64,000 bases of DNA, from positions 2,976,001-3,040,000 of the forward strand of contig NZ_JAANOU010000001.1 of the NCBI RefSeq assembly GCF_011758765.1. Direction: 5' to 3'. Origin of the DNA: Amycolatopsis viridis. GTDB taxonomy: Bacteria; Actinomycetota; Actinomycetes; Mycobacteriales; Pseudonocardiaceae. Shown here one piece after another: positions 51,377 through 59,729 of this stretch. The stretch's first letter is position 1. Each line of letters starts with the position of its first letter. The notes below the pieces were generated by a model. It was not told where the DNA came from and made no database searches. It saw nothing but the letters and a program-made list of their open reading frames with translations. The translations under genes were made by a program, and so were the position numbers.

Positions 51377-52357
51377 ATGCGTGCCGTTCTGCTGCACGAA
51401 TTCGGGCCGCCGGCCCAGCTGCGCATCGCGGACGTGCCCACGCCGGAACCGGCGGCGGGCGAGGTCGCGGTGCAGGTCGCCGCGGCCGGAATCCAGTTCC
51501 TGGAGACGCAGGTCCGTGCCGGGACCATGCGCGGCGTGCTCGGTGGCGCGCCGCTGCCGGTGATCCTCGGCAAGGAGATCGCCGGCGTGGTCACCGAGGT
51601 CGGTCCCGGTGGCGACCCCGGCCTGATCGGCACCCGGGTCCTGGCCAGCACCACGGGCCTGGGCGGGTACGCCGAGACCGCCGTCGTCCCGGCCGACAGC
51701 CTCGTTCCGGTGCACGACGGGGTGGAGCTGCCCGAAGCCGTCGCCCTCTACCGGTACGGCGTCACCGCCCAGGGCCTGGTCAGGGCGGCCCGCGTCACCT
51801 CCGGTGACCGGGTCCTGGTGCTGGCGGCCGCCGGTGCGGTCGGCACCATCCTGGTGCAGCTGCTCAAACGGGCCGGGGCCACCGTCGTCGCGGCCGCCCG
51901 CGGGGAGCGCAAGCTCGCGTTGCTCGGCGAGCTGCAGGCCGACCACGTGGTGGACTACTCACTCCCCCACTGGACGGCCCGCGTCCGGGACGCCCTCGGC
52001 GGGCCCGTGGACGTCGTGTACGACCACGTCGGCGGAGCGCTCGGGCGCGCGGCGTTCGAGCTGCTCACCCCGGGCGTGGGGCGTCAGATCACGTTCGGCT
52101 TCTCCAGCGGCACGCCGCTGGAGGTGCGGCCCATGGAACTGCTCGGCCGCAGCCTGACCCTGACCGGGTTCAGCGCCGGTTCCCTCTGGAGCCGGCCCGA
52201 ACTGGCCCGCGACCTGGCGACCGAGGTCCTGGAACTCGCTGCGGCCGGCCAGATCCGGCCGGTCGTCGGCCAGCGTTTCCCGCTCGAGCGGGCAGCCGAC
52301 GCACACGCCGCGATCGAGGCGCGCGACACCGTCGGCAAGACCCTCCTCATCCCCTGA
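51377..52357 (+). CDS. Zinc-free MDR oxidoreductase (quinone reductase-like)
   Basis: The 326-residue protein has the MDR N-terminal domain (VPTPEPAAGEVAVQVAAAGIQFLETQVRAG), LPVILGKEIAGVV and the cofactor turn LAAAGAVGTILVQLLKRAGA. The phrase FLETQVRAG parallels FVETQVRSG in the 42673 gene, so the two belong to the same subfamily, both under separate xenobiotic-type repressors. AAGGAAGTGA precedes the ATG at 51377. It lies between the MarR and NmrA genes in one operon. Confidence 0.85.
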   Translation: MRAVLLHEFGPPAQLRIADVPTPEPAAGEVAVQVAAAGIQFLETQVRAGTMRGVLGGAPLPVILGKEIAGVVTEVGPGGDPGLIGTRVLASTTGLGGYAETAVVPADSLVPVHDGVELPEAVALYRYGVTAQGLVRAARVTSGDRVLVLAAAGAVGTILVQLLKRAGATVVAAARGERKLALLGELQADHVVDYSLPHWTARVRDALGGPVDVVYDHVGGALGRAAFELLTPGVGRQITFGFSSGTPLEVRPMELLGRSLTLTGFSAGSLWSRPELARDLATEVLELAAAGQIRPVVGQRFPLERAADAHAAIEARDTVGKTLLIP

Positions 52358-52423
52358 CCGGCCAGAAACGCCCGCGGACCCGCGGGTGCACGTCAACATT
52401 CAGCACGAAGGAGTTCACACCTC

Positions 52424-53329
52424 ATGTCCGCTTCCCCCAAGATCTTCGTGGCCGGTGCCACCGGACTGCTCGGCGGCCAGATCGTCCAGGCCCTGCTCGA
52501 CCAGGGTGCTTCCGTCCGGGCGCTGGTCCGGCCGGGGACCAGTGACGAGAAGAAGCGTTCCCTGACCGCCGGCTCCGGCGACGTGGAGCTGGTCGAGGGT
52601 GACATCACCGCTCCGGTCGAGCGCCTGGCCGAAGCGATCGGCGACGCCACCACCGTGGTCTCGGCCGTGCAGGGCGGCCCCGACGTCGTCGTGGACGGGC
52701 AGGCCAACCTCCTGCGCGCCGCGGAGAAGGCCGGCGCCCGGCGGTTCATCCCGTCCGACTTCGCCATCGACATCAACAAGCTCGACGACGGCGACAACTT
52801 CATGATCGACTGGCGTCGGAAGGCCGCCGCCGAGCGCACCGGCACCGACATCGAGGTGGTGTCCGTGCTCAACGGGGCCTTCTACGAGGTGATGGTCGGC
52901 TTCATGGGGATCGTCGACTGGGAGCAGGGCACCCTGTCCCACTGGGGCGACCCCGACCAGCCGCTCGACCTGACCTCGGTGGCCGACACCGCGGCCTACA
53001 CCGCCGCCGTCGCCCTCGACCCGTCGGCCACCGGCACCCTGCGCTTCGCCGGTGACGTCGTCTCGATGCGCGAGTTCCACGAGGCGGTCCAGCGCGGCTC
53101 CGGCCGCACCCTGCAACTGCGTCACCTCGGCAGCGCCGACGACCTGCGTGCGGAGATCACCCGGCAGGCGGCGGTCGCCGAGAACCCGTTCGACTACGTG
53201 GCGCTCCAGTACCAGTGGTGCATGGTCAGTGGCAAGGGCAAGTTCGACCAGCTGGACAACGACCGGTACCCGCACGTCAAGCCCCAGTCGGTGGCCGACT
53301 TCGTCGCCGCCAACCCGCCGGCGAACTGA
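52424..53329 (+). CDS. NmrA/isoflavone-reductase-like NAD(P)H oxidoreductase
   Basis: The 301-residue atypical SDR begins KIFVAGATGLLGGQIVQALLDQG (NAD(P)-binding G-A-T-G-L-L-G-G) and continues with VRALVRPG, VEGDITAP and ARRFIPSDFAID, typical of NmrA-like and phenylcoumaran/isoflavone reductases. It probably reduces a quinone-like or unsaturated compound or senses NADPH. GAAGGAG precedes the ATG. It is the third gene of the MarR operon; the opposite end of the window starts with another NmrA/MarR pair. Confidence 0.82.
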   Translation: MSASPKIFVAGATGLLGGQIVQALLDQGASVRALVRPGTSDEKKRSLTAGSGDVELVEGDITAPVERLAEAIGDATTVVSAVQGGPDVVVDGQANLLRAAEKAGARRFIPSDFAIDINKLDDGDNFMIDWRRKAAAERTGTDIEVVSVLNGAFYEVMVGFMGIVDWEQGTLSHWGDPDQPLDLTSVADTAAYTAAVALDPSATGTLRFAGDVVSMREFHEAVQRGSGRTLQLRHLGSADDLRAEITRQAAVAENPFDYVALQYQWCMVSGKGKFDQLDNDRYPHVKPQSVADFVAANPPAN

Positions 53330-53382
53330 CGGGGAAGTCCGGTGAGCCGCGCACCGGCTCACCGGACCACCCGCCCGGGTCC

Positions 53383-53712
53383 TCAGACGTGCCGCAACAC
53401 CTCGTTGAGCAGGTTTCCGCCGCGATCGAGGCAGTCGTCGCAGATGACGGCGCCGGTCTGGCGGCAGCTCATCCGCCGCAACGACCGGGTGAACCCGAAA
53501 AATCCGCGGCGGTCGCTGCGGTCGCAGAACTCGCACGGCTGCCCGCCGCCGCGGACGCGTTCCAGTTCGGTGCCACCGCGGCTGACGCGGGGATGCCCGT
53601 CGCGGACCAGGCCGAGCCCGGCCTCCACGCAGCGCGCGCAGATGGGACCGGCCGGGCCGGGAACCCGCCGCTCACCGGCCGTGGGCGGGGTGTCGCAGAA
53701 CCTGCACCGCAT
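53383..53712 (-). CDS. Stand-alone protein with two ClpX-type zinc fingers
   Basis: The 109-residue protein has two C4 fingers in tandem. The first is CRFCDTPPTAGERRVPGPAG with PICARCVEAG (about 3-32). The second is CEFCDRSDRRGFFG through AVICDDCLDRGGNLL (about 60-102). Each resembles the N-terminal zf-C4 domain of ClpX, which dimerises and docks substrates or adaptors, but there is no AAA+ domain. It might act as an adaptor or antagonist for ClpX or other zf-C4 partners. The ATG at 53712 is preferred over the adjoining GTG. It is convergent with the NmrA-type gene and divergent from the DoxX-like gene. Confidence 0.65.
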   Translation of the reverse strand: MRCRFCDTPPTAGERRVPGPAGPICARCVEAGLGLVRDGHPRVSRGGTELERVRGGGQPCEFCDRSDRRGFFGFTRSLRRMSCRQTGAVICDDCLDRGGNLLNEVLRHV

Positions 53713-53813
53713 CACCCGGTTTTCCCCACCCGGTCGCGCCGGAAACCCGCGCGACCGCGGTGGACCGCGCGTAGCGTGGAACCGGGAGCCAGCTCACCAA
53801 CGGAGGTGAACAG

Positions 53814-54263
53814 ATGCGCAGGAAGCGCCGCGCCCAGTGGGTGCGGATCGAACCGTGGCACATCCCGGTCCGGCTGGTCACCGGTGCCTTCATCCTGAAC
53901 TCCGGCCTGACCAAGCAGACCGCGGACGAGACCGGCGCCACCCAGTTGCACGGCTTCGCCGCCGGCGCCTACCCGCCGGTGAAACAGATCCCGCCACAGC
54001 GGTTCGTGCAGATGCTCTCCGCCGGGGAGATCACGCTGGGCGCTGCGCTGTTGATCCCCGCCGTGCCGCCGCTGGTTGCCGGGGCGGGACTCGCCGCGTT
54101 CTCCGCCGGACTGCTCGGCCTCTACGCCCGCACGCCCGGCATGCGCAAGGAGCGGTCGGTGCGCCCCACCGAGCAGGGCACCGGGCTGGCCAAGGACGTG
54201 TGGATGTTCGGCATCGGCACGGCCCTGGTGCTCGACCACTTCCTGGGTGCGCACCGCCGCTAG
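53814..54263 (+). CDS. DoxX-like small membrane protein
   Basis: The 149-residue protein has about four hydrophobic segments, including PVRLVTGAFILNSGLTKQ, ITLGAALLIPAVPPLVAGAGLAAFSAGLLGLYA and VWMFGIGTALVLDHFLG. It also has the DoxX-like G-x-L-x-x-N-S-G start and a basic N-terminus. Function is unknown; some relatives support quinone or thiosulfate redox processes. GGAGGTGAACAG precedes the ATG. Its TAG stop shares CTAG (54260-54263) with the convergent glycosyltransferase. Confidence 0.75.
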   Translation: MRRKRRAQWVRIEPWHIPVRLVTGAFILNSGLTKQTADETGATQLHGFAAGAYPPVKQIPPQRFVQMLSAGEITLGAALLIPAVPPLVAGAGLAAFSAGLLGLYARTPGMRKERSVRPTEQGTGLAKDVWMFGIGTALVLDHFLGAHRR

Positions 54264-55360
54264 ACGGGCTGTCCGGCGAGGGCGCGCAGTGCGTCGTCGA
54301 GGTCCCCGGCCGACTCCAGGTGCCGCGCCGCGGCCTCCGTCATCGTCTTGGCCAGCCCCGGGGTGTCGATCAGCTGCCGGACGGCCGCGGTGAGCTCACC
54401 GTCGGCCTCGCACACCATCGCCAGCCCGGCTTCGGCCATCAGCCGGGCGTTGGCGCGGCCGTGCGCGGCGATCGGGCGGTGCATCAGCACCGGACGGGCA
54501 CACGCGAGAGCCTCCAGGCCGGTCGCGCCGCCGGCGTTGGTGACCACCACGTCCGCGGCGACGGTGAACCCGGCCATGTCGTCGGTCCAGCCCAGCACCC
54601 GCAGACGCGGATCGCTCAGCCGCCGCAGCACACGCGCCAGGCGCTCGTTGCGACCGCACACCACCACCGGCACCACCGACGAGTGGGCGGCCAGCAGCTC
54701 CCGCGCCGCGGCCTCCACCTGCCCGAACCCGAGCGAGCCGCACGACACCAGCGCCACGAACGCCTCCGCCGGAAGGCCGAGCCTACGGCGGGCGCCCTCC
54801 CGGTCGCCGGGGCGGAACACCTCCCGCACCGGCGGCGCGGACACCGCCACCGGCGCGTCCGGCACGCACCGCACAGCGGGCGGGATCGCCACCGGGTGCA
54901 TCACCAGGTTGCGGTCGATGCGCCCGTACACCCAGAACGGGTGCGGTGCGAAATCGGAGATCCAGGCGCCCACCGGGGCCGGCAGCCGGCCGCGCCGGCG
55001 CAACCACTCCAGCCCCGCCGTCCCCAGCGGGTAGGTGGACAGCACCAGATCCGGCTGCCCGAGAACCCGTGCGAGCCGCCGCCCGCACCACGCGCCGGTG
55101 AAGCGCTTGGAGGCGGCGGCGAACCACCGCCACCGCCACAGCGCCCAGTAGAAGAACTCGTACAGCCACGGGGTGCGCCGCACGTTGGTGACGTAGATCT
55201 GCCGGAACAGCGGTCCCACGCCCGGGCCCATCACGTCCAGCGCGTCGAGCCAGCGGATCTCCGCGTCCGGCCACAACCGGTGCACGGCCTCGGCGAGGGC
55301 ACGGCCGGTGGCGTTGTGGCCTTCACCCATCGTCGCGGACAGCACCAGGACCTGCTTCAC
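54260..55360 (-). CDS. MGDG synthase/MurG-like glycosyltransferase (GT28 fold)
   Basis: The 366-residue protein begins KQVLVLSATMGEGHNATGRALAEAV with the G-E-G-H loop of monogalactosyldiacylglycerol-synthase-type enzymes. Further landmarks are ISDFAPHPFWVYGRIDRNLV, SCGSLGFGQVE and the nucleotide-sugar site VVVTNAGGATGLEALACARPVLMHRPIAAHG. It probably glycosylates a diacylglycerol or other lipid at the inner membrane. The GTG at 55360 follows GAGGAG and overlaps the DMT transporter stop by 4 bp, suggesting a functional link such as lipid or sugar export. Confidence 0.85.
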   Translation of the reverse strand: MKQVLVLSATMGEGHNATGRALAEAVHRLWPDAEIRWLDALDVMGPGVGPLFRQIYVTNVRRTPWLYEFFYWALWRWRWFAAASKRFTGAWCGRRLARVLGQPDLVLSTYPLGTAGLEWLRRRGRLPAPVGAWISDFAPHPFWVYGRIDRNLVMHPVAIPPAVRCVPDAPVAVSAPPVREVFRPGDREGARRRLGLPAEAFVALVSCGSLGFGQVEAAARELLAAHSSVVPVVVCGRNERLARVLRRLSDPRLRVLGWTDDMAGFTVAADVVVTNAGGATGLEALACARPVLMHRPIAAHGRANARLMAEAGLAMVCEADGELTAAVRQLIDTPGLAKTMTEAAARHLESAGDLDDALRALAGQPV

Positions 55361-56244
55361 CGGGACTCCTCGGGGGTCAGGCGCGCCGCACGGGCGGACA
55401 GCACCACGATGCCGGCGACGACGACCAGACCGGCCAGGCCGGCGCCGGCGAGCGCGCCCGGGTCGTGGTTGACGGTCTCCCCCAGCCACCACACGCCGAT
55501 CGCGACACCGACGAGCGGGTCGAGGGCGGTGATCACGGCCAGCGCCGGCGTGAGGAACTCGCCGCGCTGGAAGGCGTTCTGGCTCAACAGGAATCCGAGC
55601 GGGCCGACGATGCAGACGACGTAGAGCACGGGATGGGTGAACGGCTCGAGAAGGCTGTCGCGTGCCTGCCCGGCGACGACCTTCATCAACCCCGCCGTCA
55701 CGCCGTACAGCACGCCGGTGGCGACGGCGAGCCCGAGGACGCGCGACGCGCGGTGCCCCAGCACGGACACGGCGAGCCCGACCACGGTGAGCCCGCCGAG
55801 GGTCAGTGCGAGCACCACCGGCGCCGGCCCGGACACCGCGGGTGTGCCGTCCTCGCCGGGCTGCGTCAGCACCAGCACCGCGGCCAGCCCGGCCACGCAC
55901 ATCAGTGAACCGGCGCCGAGCACCGCGTCCGGGCGGCGGCGGTCCAGCCGGTCGGCGAACAACCCGGCGAAGACCAGGGAGGTGACCAGCAGTGGCTGCA
56001 CCACCAGCAGCGGCGCGAACGCCAGCGCCACCAGCTGCAGCGCCAGCCCGGCCACCGTGGCGACGATCCCGGCGAGCCACAGCGGGCGGTGCGCCAGGTG
56101 GGTCAGCAGCGACGGGTCGAGCGTGCGGGCGACCTCCACCTGTTTCGTGGCGCGCGCCTGTGCGGCGCTGGCCAAGCCCATCAGGGCCGCGCCGACCACG
56201 GCGGCCGGCACGGCCACCTCCAGCGCGCTCGGTCCGGTCGGCAC
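55357..56244 (-). CDS. DMT/EamA-superfamily transporter
   Basis: The 295-residue protein has about nine to ten membrane helices: VAVPAAVVGAALMGLASAAQ, PLWLAGIVATVAGLALQLVALAFAPLLVVQPLLVTSLVFAGLF, VVLALTLGGLTVVGLAVSVLG and LVVVAGIVVLSARA. Their arrangement follows the inverted repeat of EamA/NIPA-like DMT proteins. The substrate is unknown. The GTG at 56244 follows GGGGGTGAG. It is translationally coupled to the glycosyltransferase and divergent from the SGNH hydrolase. Confidence 0.8.
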   Translation of the reverse strand: MPTGPSALEVAVPAAVVGAALMGLASAAQARATKQVEVARTLDPSLLTHLAHRPLWLAGIVATVAGLALQLVALAFAPLLVVQPLLVTSLVFAGLFADRLDRRRPDAVLGAGSLMCVAGLAAVLVLTQPGEDGTPAVSGPAPVVLALTLGGLTVVGLAVSVLGHRASRVLGLAVATGVLYGVTAGLMKVVAGQARDSLLEPFTHPVLYVVCIVGPLGFLLSQNAFQRGEFLTPALAVITALDPLVGVAIGVWWLGETVNHDPGALAGAGLAGLVVVAGIVVLSARAARLTPEESR

Positions 56245-56341
56245 CTCACCCCCTCGGTTCTCCTCCGACGGTAGCCCGCAGCGACGATCACCGCAGCGGG
56301 TTTCACCTGGGCTTTGACCGCGCTTCTCTAGACTGCCACCG

Positions 56342-57418
56342 GTGCGGCGGTTTCGGTGGTGGATCGGTGGGGGCGTTTCGCTCCTCGTCCTGGTGCTGGT
56401 GGCGATCTTCGTGTTCACCGGGCCCGGCACACCACCTGGTCCGCTGCGCCGCCCCGGCCCGCCCGGCACCGGTCCGCTGACGATCGTGTCGATGGGCGAC
56501 AGCACCCTGTCCGGGGAGGGCGCCGGGGATTACACGGCGGACACCAACGGTGCCGGGGGCGACTGGTGTCACCGCTCCCCGCACGCCACCGTGACCAGGG
56601 TCGACGTGCCGGGCATCGTGGAGAAGGTCAACCTCGCCTGCTCGGGCGCACCATCGGCGCAGGTCGGGCTGGGCGAGGTGCGGCAGTGGACCGAGCCGTC
56701 GCAGGCCGCGCGGCTGGCGGAGCTGGTGAAGACCCACCGGGTCGCCGCGGTCGTGGTAGCCGTGGGCGCCAACGACGACCCGCACTTCTCGCAGCTGATC
56801 TCGCAGTGCTTCCAGGCGTGGTTCGTCGCCGGCAGCCCGCCCTGCCGCACCGCGATCGGCCCGGGCTGGCAGCAGCGCATCGACGCGATGGTACCGAAGG
56901 TGGTCTCGGCCCTGGGCGACATCAAGGCGGTGCTCGCCCGCGCCGGGTACCAGCCGGAGGACTACCAGCTGGTGCTCCAGTCCTACGCGGCGCCGATCGG
57001 GCCGGGGATCCCGGCGAATCTGCAGAACCTCAACGGCTGCCCGTTCCGCACCGAGGACCTGCACTGGGTGGTCGAGGAGGGGGTGCCGGTGCTCTCGCGC
57101 GGGCTCGCGGCGGCCGCCGCGCAGGCCGGCGCGCGGTTCCTGGACCTGTCCCGGGCGGGACTGGGGCACGAGGCGTGCAGCGGCGGCCCCGATGCCTCGA
57201 CGGAATGGTTCAGCCGCCTGACGCTGCAACTGAACGACCTCGCCGACGCCGACCGGGCCAGTCATGCCATTCAGGAATCGTTCCATCCCAACGCGAACGG
57301 GCACGCCGAGTTCGGCCGCTGCCTGAGCGAATTCCTGGTGACCGACGGCCCCCGGGCCGCCTGCCTCGCCGGGCAGGACGGGCACCTCCACCCGGCGGCA
57401 CCGGTCACCGCGGGCTGA
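56342..57418 (+). CDS. Exported SGNH/GDSL hydrolase
   Basis: The 358-residue protein has an N-terminal signal or anchor helix (RRFRWWIGGGVSLLVLVLVAIFVF), a Pro/Gly linker, and an SGNH domain with block I VSMGDSTLSGEG (S54), block III VVAVGANDDP and block V ESFHPNANGHAEF. Four or more Cys residues in the domain suggest disulphides, consistent with an extracytoplasmic location. It should be an esterase or lipase acting on cell-envelope or external esters. The GTG at 56342 starts the basic n-region. Confidence 0.85.
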   Translation: MRRFRWWIGGGVSLLVLVLVAIFVFTGPGTPPGPLRRPGPPGTGPLTIVSMGDSTLSGEGAGDYTADTNGAGGDWCHRSPHATVTRVDVPGIVEKVNLACSGAPSAQVGLGEVRQWTEPSQAARLAELVKTHRVAAVVVAVGANDDPHFSQLISQCFQAWFVAGSPPCRTAIGPGWQQRIDAMVPKVVSALGDIKAVLARAGYQPEDYQLVLQSYAAPIGPGIPANLQNLNGCPFRTEDLHWVVEEGVPVLSRGLAAAAAQAGARFLDLSRAGLGHEACSGGPDASTEWFSRLTLQLNDLADADRASHAIQESFHPNANGHAEFGRCLSEFLVTDGPRAACLAGQDGHLHPAAPVTAG

Positions 57419-57431
57419 CGGCCACCCGGGG

Positions 57432-58445
57432 TCAGTCCGCAGATCCCCGCTCGAGCACGTCCACGAGAGCCGAGGCGACCAGGGCGACCGACCGATCGCC
57501 GTCGCCGGCCAGACGGCGCAGCGCGCCCTGGGCGATGGTCCGCGGCATCTCCGCCAGTGCCTGGGCCACGCGTATCCGCACGGCGGCGTCCGTGGGATGC
57601 GCGTCCAGCTCGCCGGTCAGCGCGGTCATGATCCGGTCCGCGCACCCGGAATCCCTGGCCAGCGCGCCCAGGACCTCGGACGCCTCGACGTCGCTCGTGC
57701 CCGCGACCACCATGCCGACGAGCGCCGGCACGGCCGCGGTCACGCCCCGCGCCCCCAAGGCGAGAGCGGCGTACTTGCGCACCGTCACATCCGGATCCGC
57801 GAGCGCGTCCGTGAGCACCGCGGCACCCTCCTCACCGGGCGTCTCCGCGATCGCCAGGACCGCGCGGCGACGGACCTCGACGTCCGCCGCACGCGCACCG
57901 GCGGCCAGGCGCGCGACGACGTCGCCGCCCGCCCGCGCCAGGGCCCAGCGCAGGGCGCCGGCGACGTTCAGATCGGATTCGGCGAGGACCGCCTCGGCCA
58001 GCACCTCGGCGGGAACCGGCATGTCCTCGGCCGGCGCCAGGACGGTCTGCTGACGTCGCGCGCCACTGGCCGAGGTGAGCCCATGCAGCAGCTCGACGAT
58101 ACGCAGGACCTCCGGCCAGCTCGCAGGCGCCGAGGCGTCGACCGCGCGGAGCCGTTCGAGGAGCTCCTGCTCCCGCTCCAGCCGCTCTTCGGTCCGCCGG
58201 ATCAGGTCGGCGACCAGTGCGGACGGCGCGAAGGCCGGATCATCCAGCACACGCCCGATCTCCCGCAGGGACAACCCCAGCGACCGGAGGCTCTCCACGT
58301 GGAAGATCCGCCGGATGTCCGCGGCGGAGTACTCGCGGTAGCCGCCCACGGTGCGACCGGTGGGGCGCACCAGCCCGAGAGTGTCGTAATGCCGCAGCAT
58401 CCGCGTGCTCACCCCCGAGCGGCGCGCCACCTCGCCGATCAGCAC
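57432..58445 (-). CDS. MerR-family regulator with C-terminal HEAT repeats
   Basis: The 337-residue protein has a MerR DNA-binding domain (1-75: LIGEVARRSGVSTRMLRHYDTLGLVRP, then GGYREYSAADIRRI) and a coiled-coil dimerisation helix (about 80-105). From about 150 to the end, degenerate HEAT/ARM-type repeats follow, for example VEVRRRAVLAIAETPGEEGAAVLTDALADPDVTVRKYAALALG. A MerR with a helical-repeat sensor would respond to a protein or peptide rather than a metal. It overlaps the upstream HEAT-only gene by 7 bp and probably activates the promoter at 59137-59167. Confidence 0.85.
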   Translation of the reverse strand: MLIGEVARRSGVSTRMLRHYDTLGLVRPTGRTVGGYREYSAADIRRIFHVESLRSLGLSLREIGRVLDDPAFAPSALVADLIRRTEERLEREQELLERLRAVDASAPASWPEVLRIVELLHGLTSASGARRQQTVLAPAEDMPVPAEVLAEAVLAESDLNVAGALRWALARAGGDVVARLAAGARAADVEVRRRAVLAIAETPGEEGAAVLTDALADPDVTVRKYAALALGARGVTAAVPALVGMVVAGTSDVEASEVLGALARDSGCADRIMTALTGELDAHPTDAAVRIRVAQALAEMPRTIAQGALRRLAGDGDRSVALVASALVDVLERGSAD

Positions 58446-59116
58446 GCTGCTTCCCCGGCCCGTTCCGGTCCGAGCGCGACGACCCGTTTCGCCTCCTCCA
58501 GAGCCGGCTCGAAACCGGCGTCCGGGTCCCGCAGGAGCCGCTCTGTCGCGTGGGCGTGCACACGCACCGTCTCATCGGCACTCGCCCGTGCCGCCCGCAG
58601 CACCGGCTCGATCACGTCCCCGAGCGCGACGAGCGCGCGGCTCAGGCTCGCCTGCACGGTCCGGTCACCGCGACCGAGCTGGGCCGCCAGATCCGCGGCG
58701 AGCCCGCTTTCCTGCCCCGCGGGCACGAGGACGACGGCAGCGCGCCACGCGCTGCGCGCCACCTCGTCGTCGGCGTCACCCAGCAACGCGCGGGTCAGCG
58801 CCGGCCACGCGCTCTGGTCCCCGATCTTGGACAGGGTGTGCAACGCCTGACTCCGCGCCTGCGCGCGCTGCGACCCGAGCTCGGCCAGCAGCCCCGGGAC
58901 CGTGATCTCCCGTGGGTGCCGGGTGAGCGCCCAGGTGAGCATGTCGCGGACGAACAAGTCCGGCTCGACCGCGCAGCGCGCCACGAGCGGCTCGACGAGA
59001 GCGGCGTCCGGATGCGTGCCCGCCGCCAGTGCGGCCTGCAGCCGCGTCGAGGAGTCCGCGGCGGCCAGCGCGTCGAGCAGGCCCGGGATCGGTGGGTTCC
59101 TGGATGCCGCGTTCAT
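58439..59116 (-). CDS. HEAT-repeat protein, partner of MerR regulator
   Basis: The 225-residue protein is made of helical repeats from end to end: LLDALAAADSSTRLQAALAAG, ALVEPLVARCAVEPDLFVRDMLTWAL, TVPGLLAELGSQRAQARSQALHTLSKIGD, SAWPALTRALLGDADDEVARSAWRAAVVL. They resemble the C-terminal repeats of the adjacent MerR, so the two may bind each other or the same partner. GGAGGTGATC precedes the ATG at 59116. It is the first gene of the operon driven by the MerR-type promoter. Confidence 0.8.
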   Translation of the reverse strand: MNAASRNPPIPGLLDALAAADSSTRLQAALAAGTHPDAALVEPLVARCAVEPDLFVRDMLTWALTRHPREITVPGLLAELGSQRAQARSQALHTLSKIGDQSAWPALTRALLGDADDEVARSAWRAAVVLVPAGQESGLAADLAAQLGRGDRTVQASLSRALVALGDVIEPVLRAARASADETVRVHAHATERLLRDPDAGFEPALEEAKRVVALGPERAGEAAC

Positions 59117-59136
59117 GACGATCACCTCCACCACCC

Positions 59137-59167
59137 AGTGCACTCCTTGTCACGGTGTCAAGGTCAA
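59137..59167 (-). promoter_or_regulatory. MerR-type promoter with 19-bp spacer and palindrome
   Basis: On the minus strand TTGACC (59167-59162) and TGCACT (59142-59137) are 19 bp apart, the over-long spacing typical of MerR-activated promoters. The spacer region holds the near-palindrome CCTTGTCACGGTGTCAAGG (59145-59163, read on plus). The HEAT-gene start lies 20 bp downstream. Confidence 0.7.
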
Positions 59168-59184
59168 GGGCGCGGGGGCTTCGT

Positions 59185-59484
59185 TCACAGATCGAGCGCG
59201 GCGCGGAGCGCGATGTCCACCTGTTCCTGCGTCTGCTGGTCGATCTCGGCGATGCGTTCGACGAGCCAGCCGCGGTAGAGGCGGGTCAGGAACAGCGTGG
59301 AGATCCAGAACCGGCTGTCCAGGGCGACGCCGAGGATGTCCTGCGGATCGTCCTCGAGCAGCTCGGTGCCGATGAGCCAGGGGCGTTCCGATTCGTTCAC
59401 CCCGTCGGAGGACAGCAGCAGCACGGTCCGTTCCCGCGCGGGCTGGGTGGGCGGCTTGTACGCCCAGATCTCGCCCTTACGCAC
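59185..59484 (-). CDS. PemK/MazF-like toxin
   Basis: The 99-residue protein starts MRKGEIWAYKPPTQPARERTVLLLSSDGVN, the SH3-like start of PemK/MazF endoribonuclease toxins (R-x-G-E-I-W). It continues with a degenerate C-terminal half that ends in a long helix (LVERIAEIDQQTQEQVDIALRAALDL). The usual catalytic Arg/Thr positions are only partly recognisable, so activity is uncertain. The GTG at 59484 overlaps the RHH antitoxin gene by 8 bp, the standard order of antitoxin then toxin. Confidence 0.7.
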   Translation of the reverse strand: MRKGEIWAYKPPTQPARERTVLLLSSDGVNESERPWLIGTELLEDDPQDILGVALDSRFWISTLFLTRLYRGWLVERIAEIDQQTQEQVDIALRAALDL

Positions 59485-59698
59485 CCAGGTCCCGTTCCGC
59501 CGCGGTCAGCTCCGCCTCGTCCGCCGCCGCGAGTGCCTCCGCGTCGTGCGGCCGCGCGCGGTAGCCGGTGCGGACCGCCTCCCGCCGTGCGGCGCGGGAC
59601 AACCACGCCGACAGCGAGATGCCGTGCGCCTTGGCCGCGCGCTCGGCATATTCGATGGCCGCCGTGTCCAGCGAGAGCGTCACCTTACGTGTTGCCAT
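59477..59698 (-). CDS. RHH/MazE-like antitoxin
   Basis: The 73-residue protein has a ribbon-helix-helix start, ATRKVTLSLDTAAIEYAERAAKAHGISLSAWLSRAARREA (2-41), for DNA binding and dimerisation. An acidic, probably disordered tail (HDAEALAAADEAELTAAERD) would wrap the toxin. It is the first gene of the pair, and the toxin start overlaps its end. It presumably represses the module from an operator just upstream of 59698. Confidence 0.75.
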   Translation of the reverse strand: MATRKVTLSLDTAAIEYAERAAKAHGISLSAWLSRAARREAVRTGYRARPHDAEALAAADEAELTAAERDLGA

Positions 59699-59729
59699 AC
59701 CTTTTATCGTACTCCTCGCCCGGCCGTTG

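Noticed and set aside
59185-59698. Toxin-antitoxin pair as a phage-defence island
   Set aside because: Only a common MazF/RHH-like pair is present, with no other defence genes nearby.
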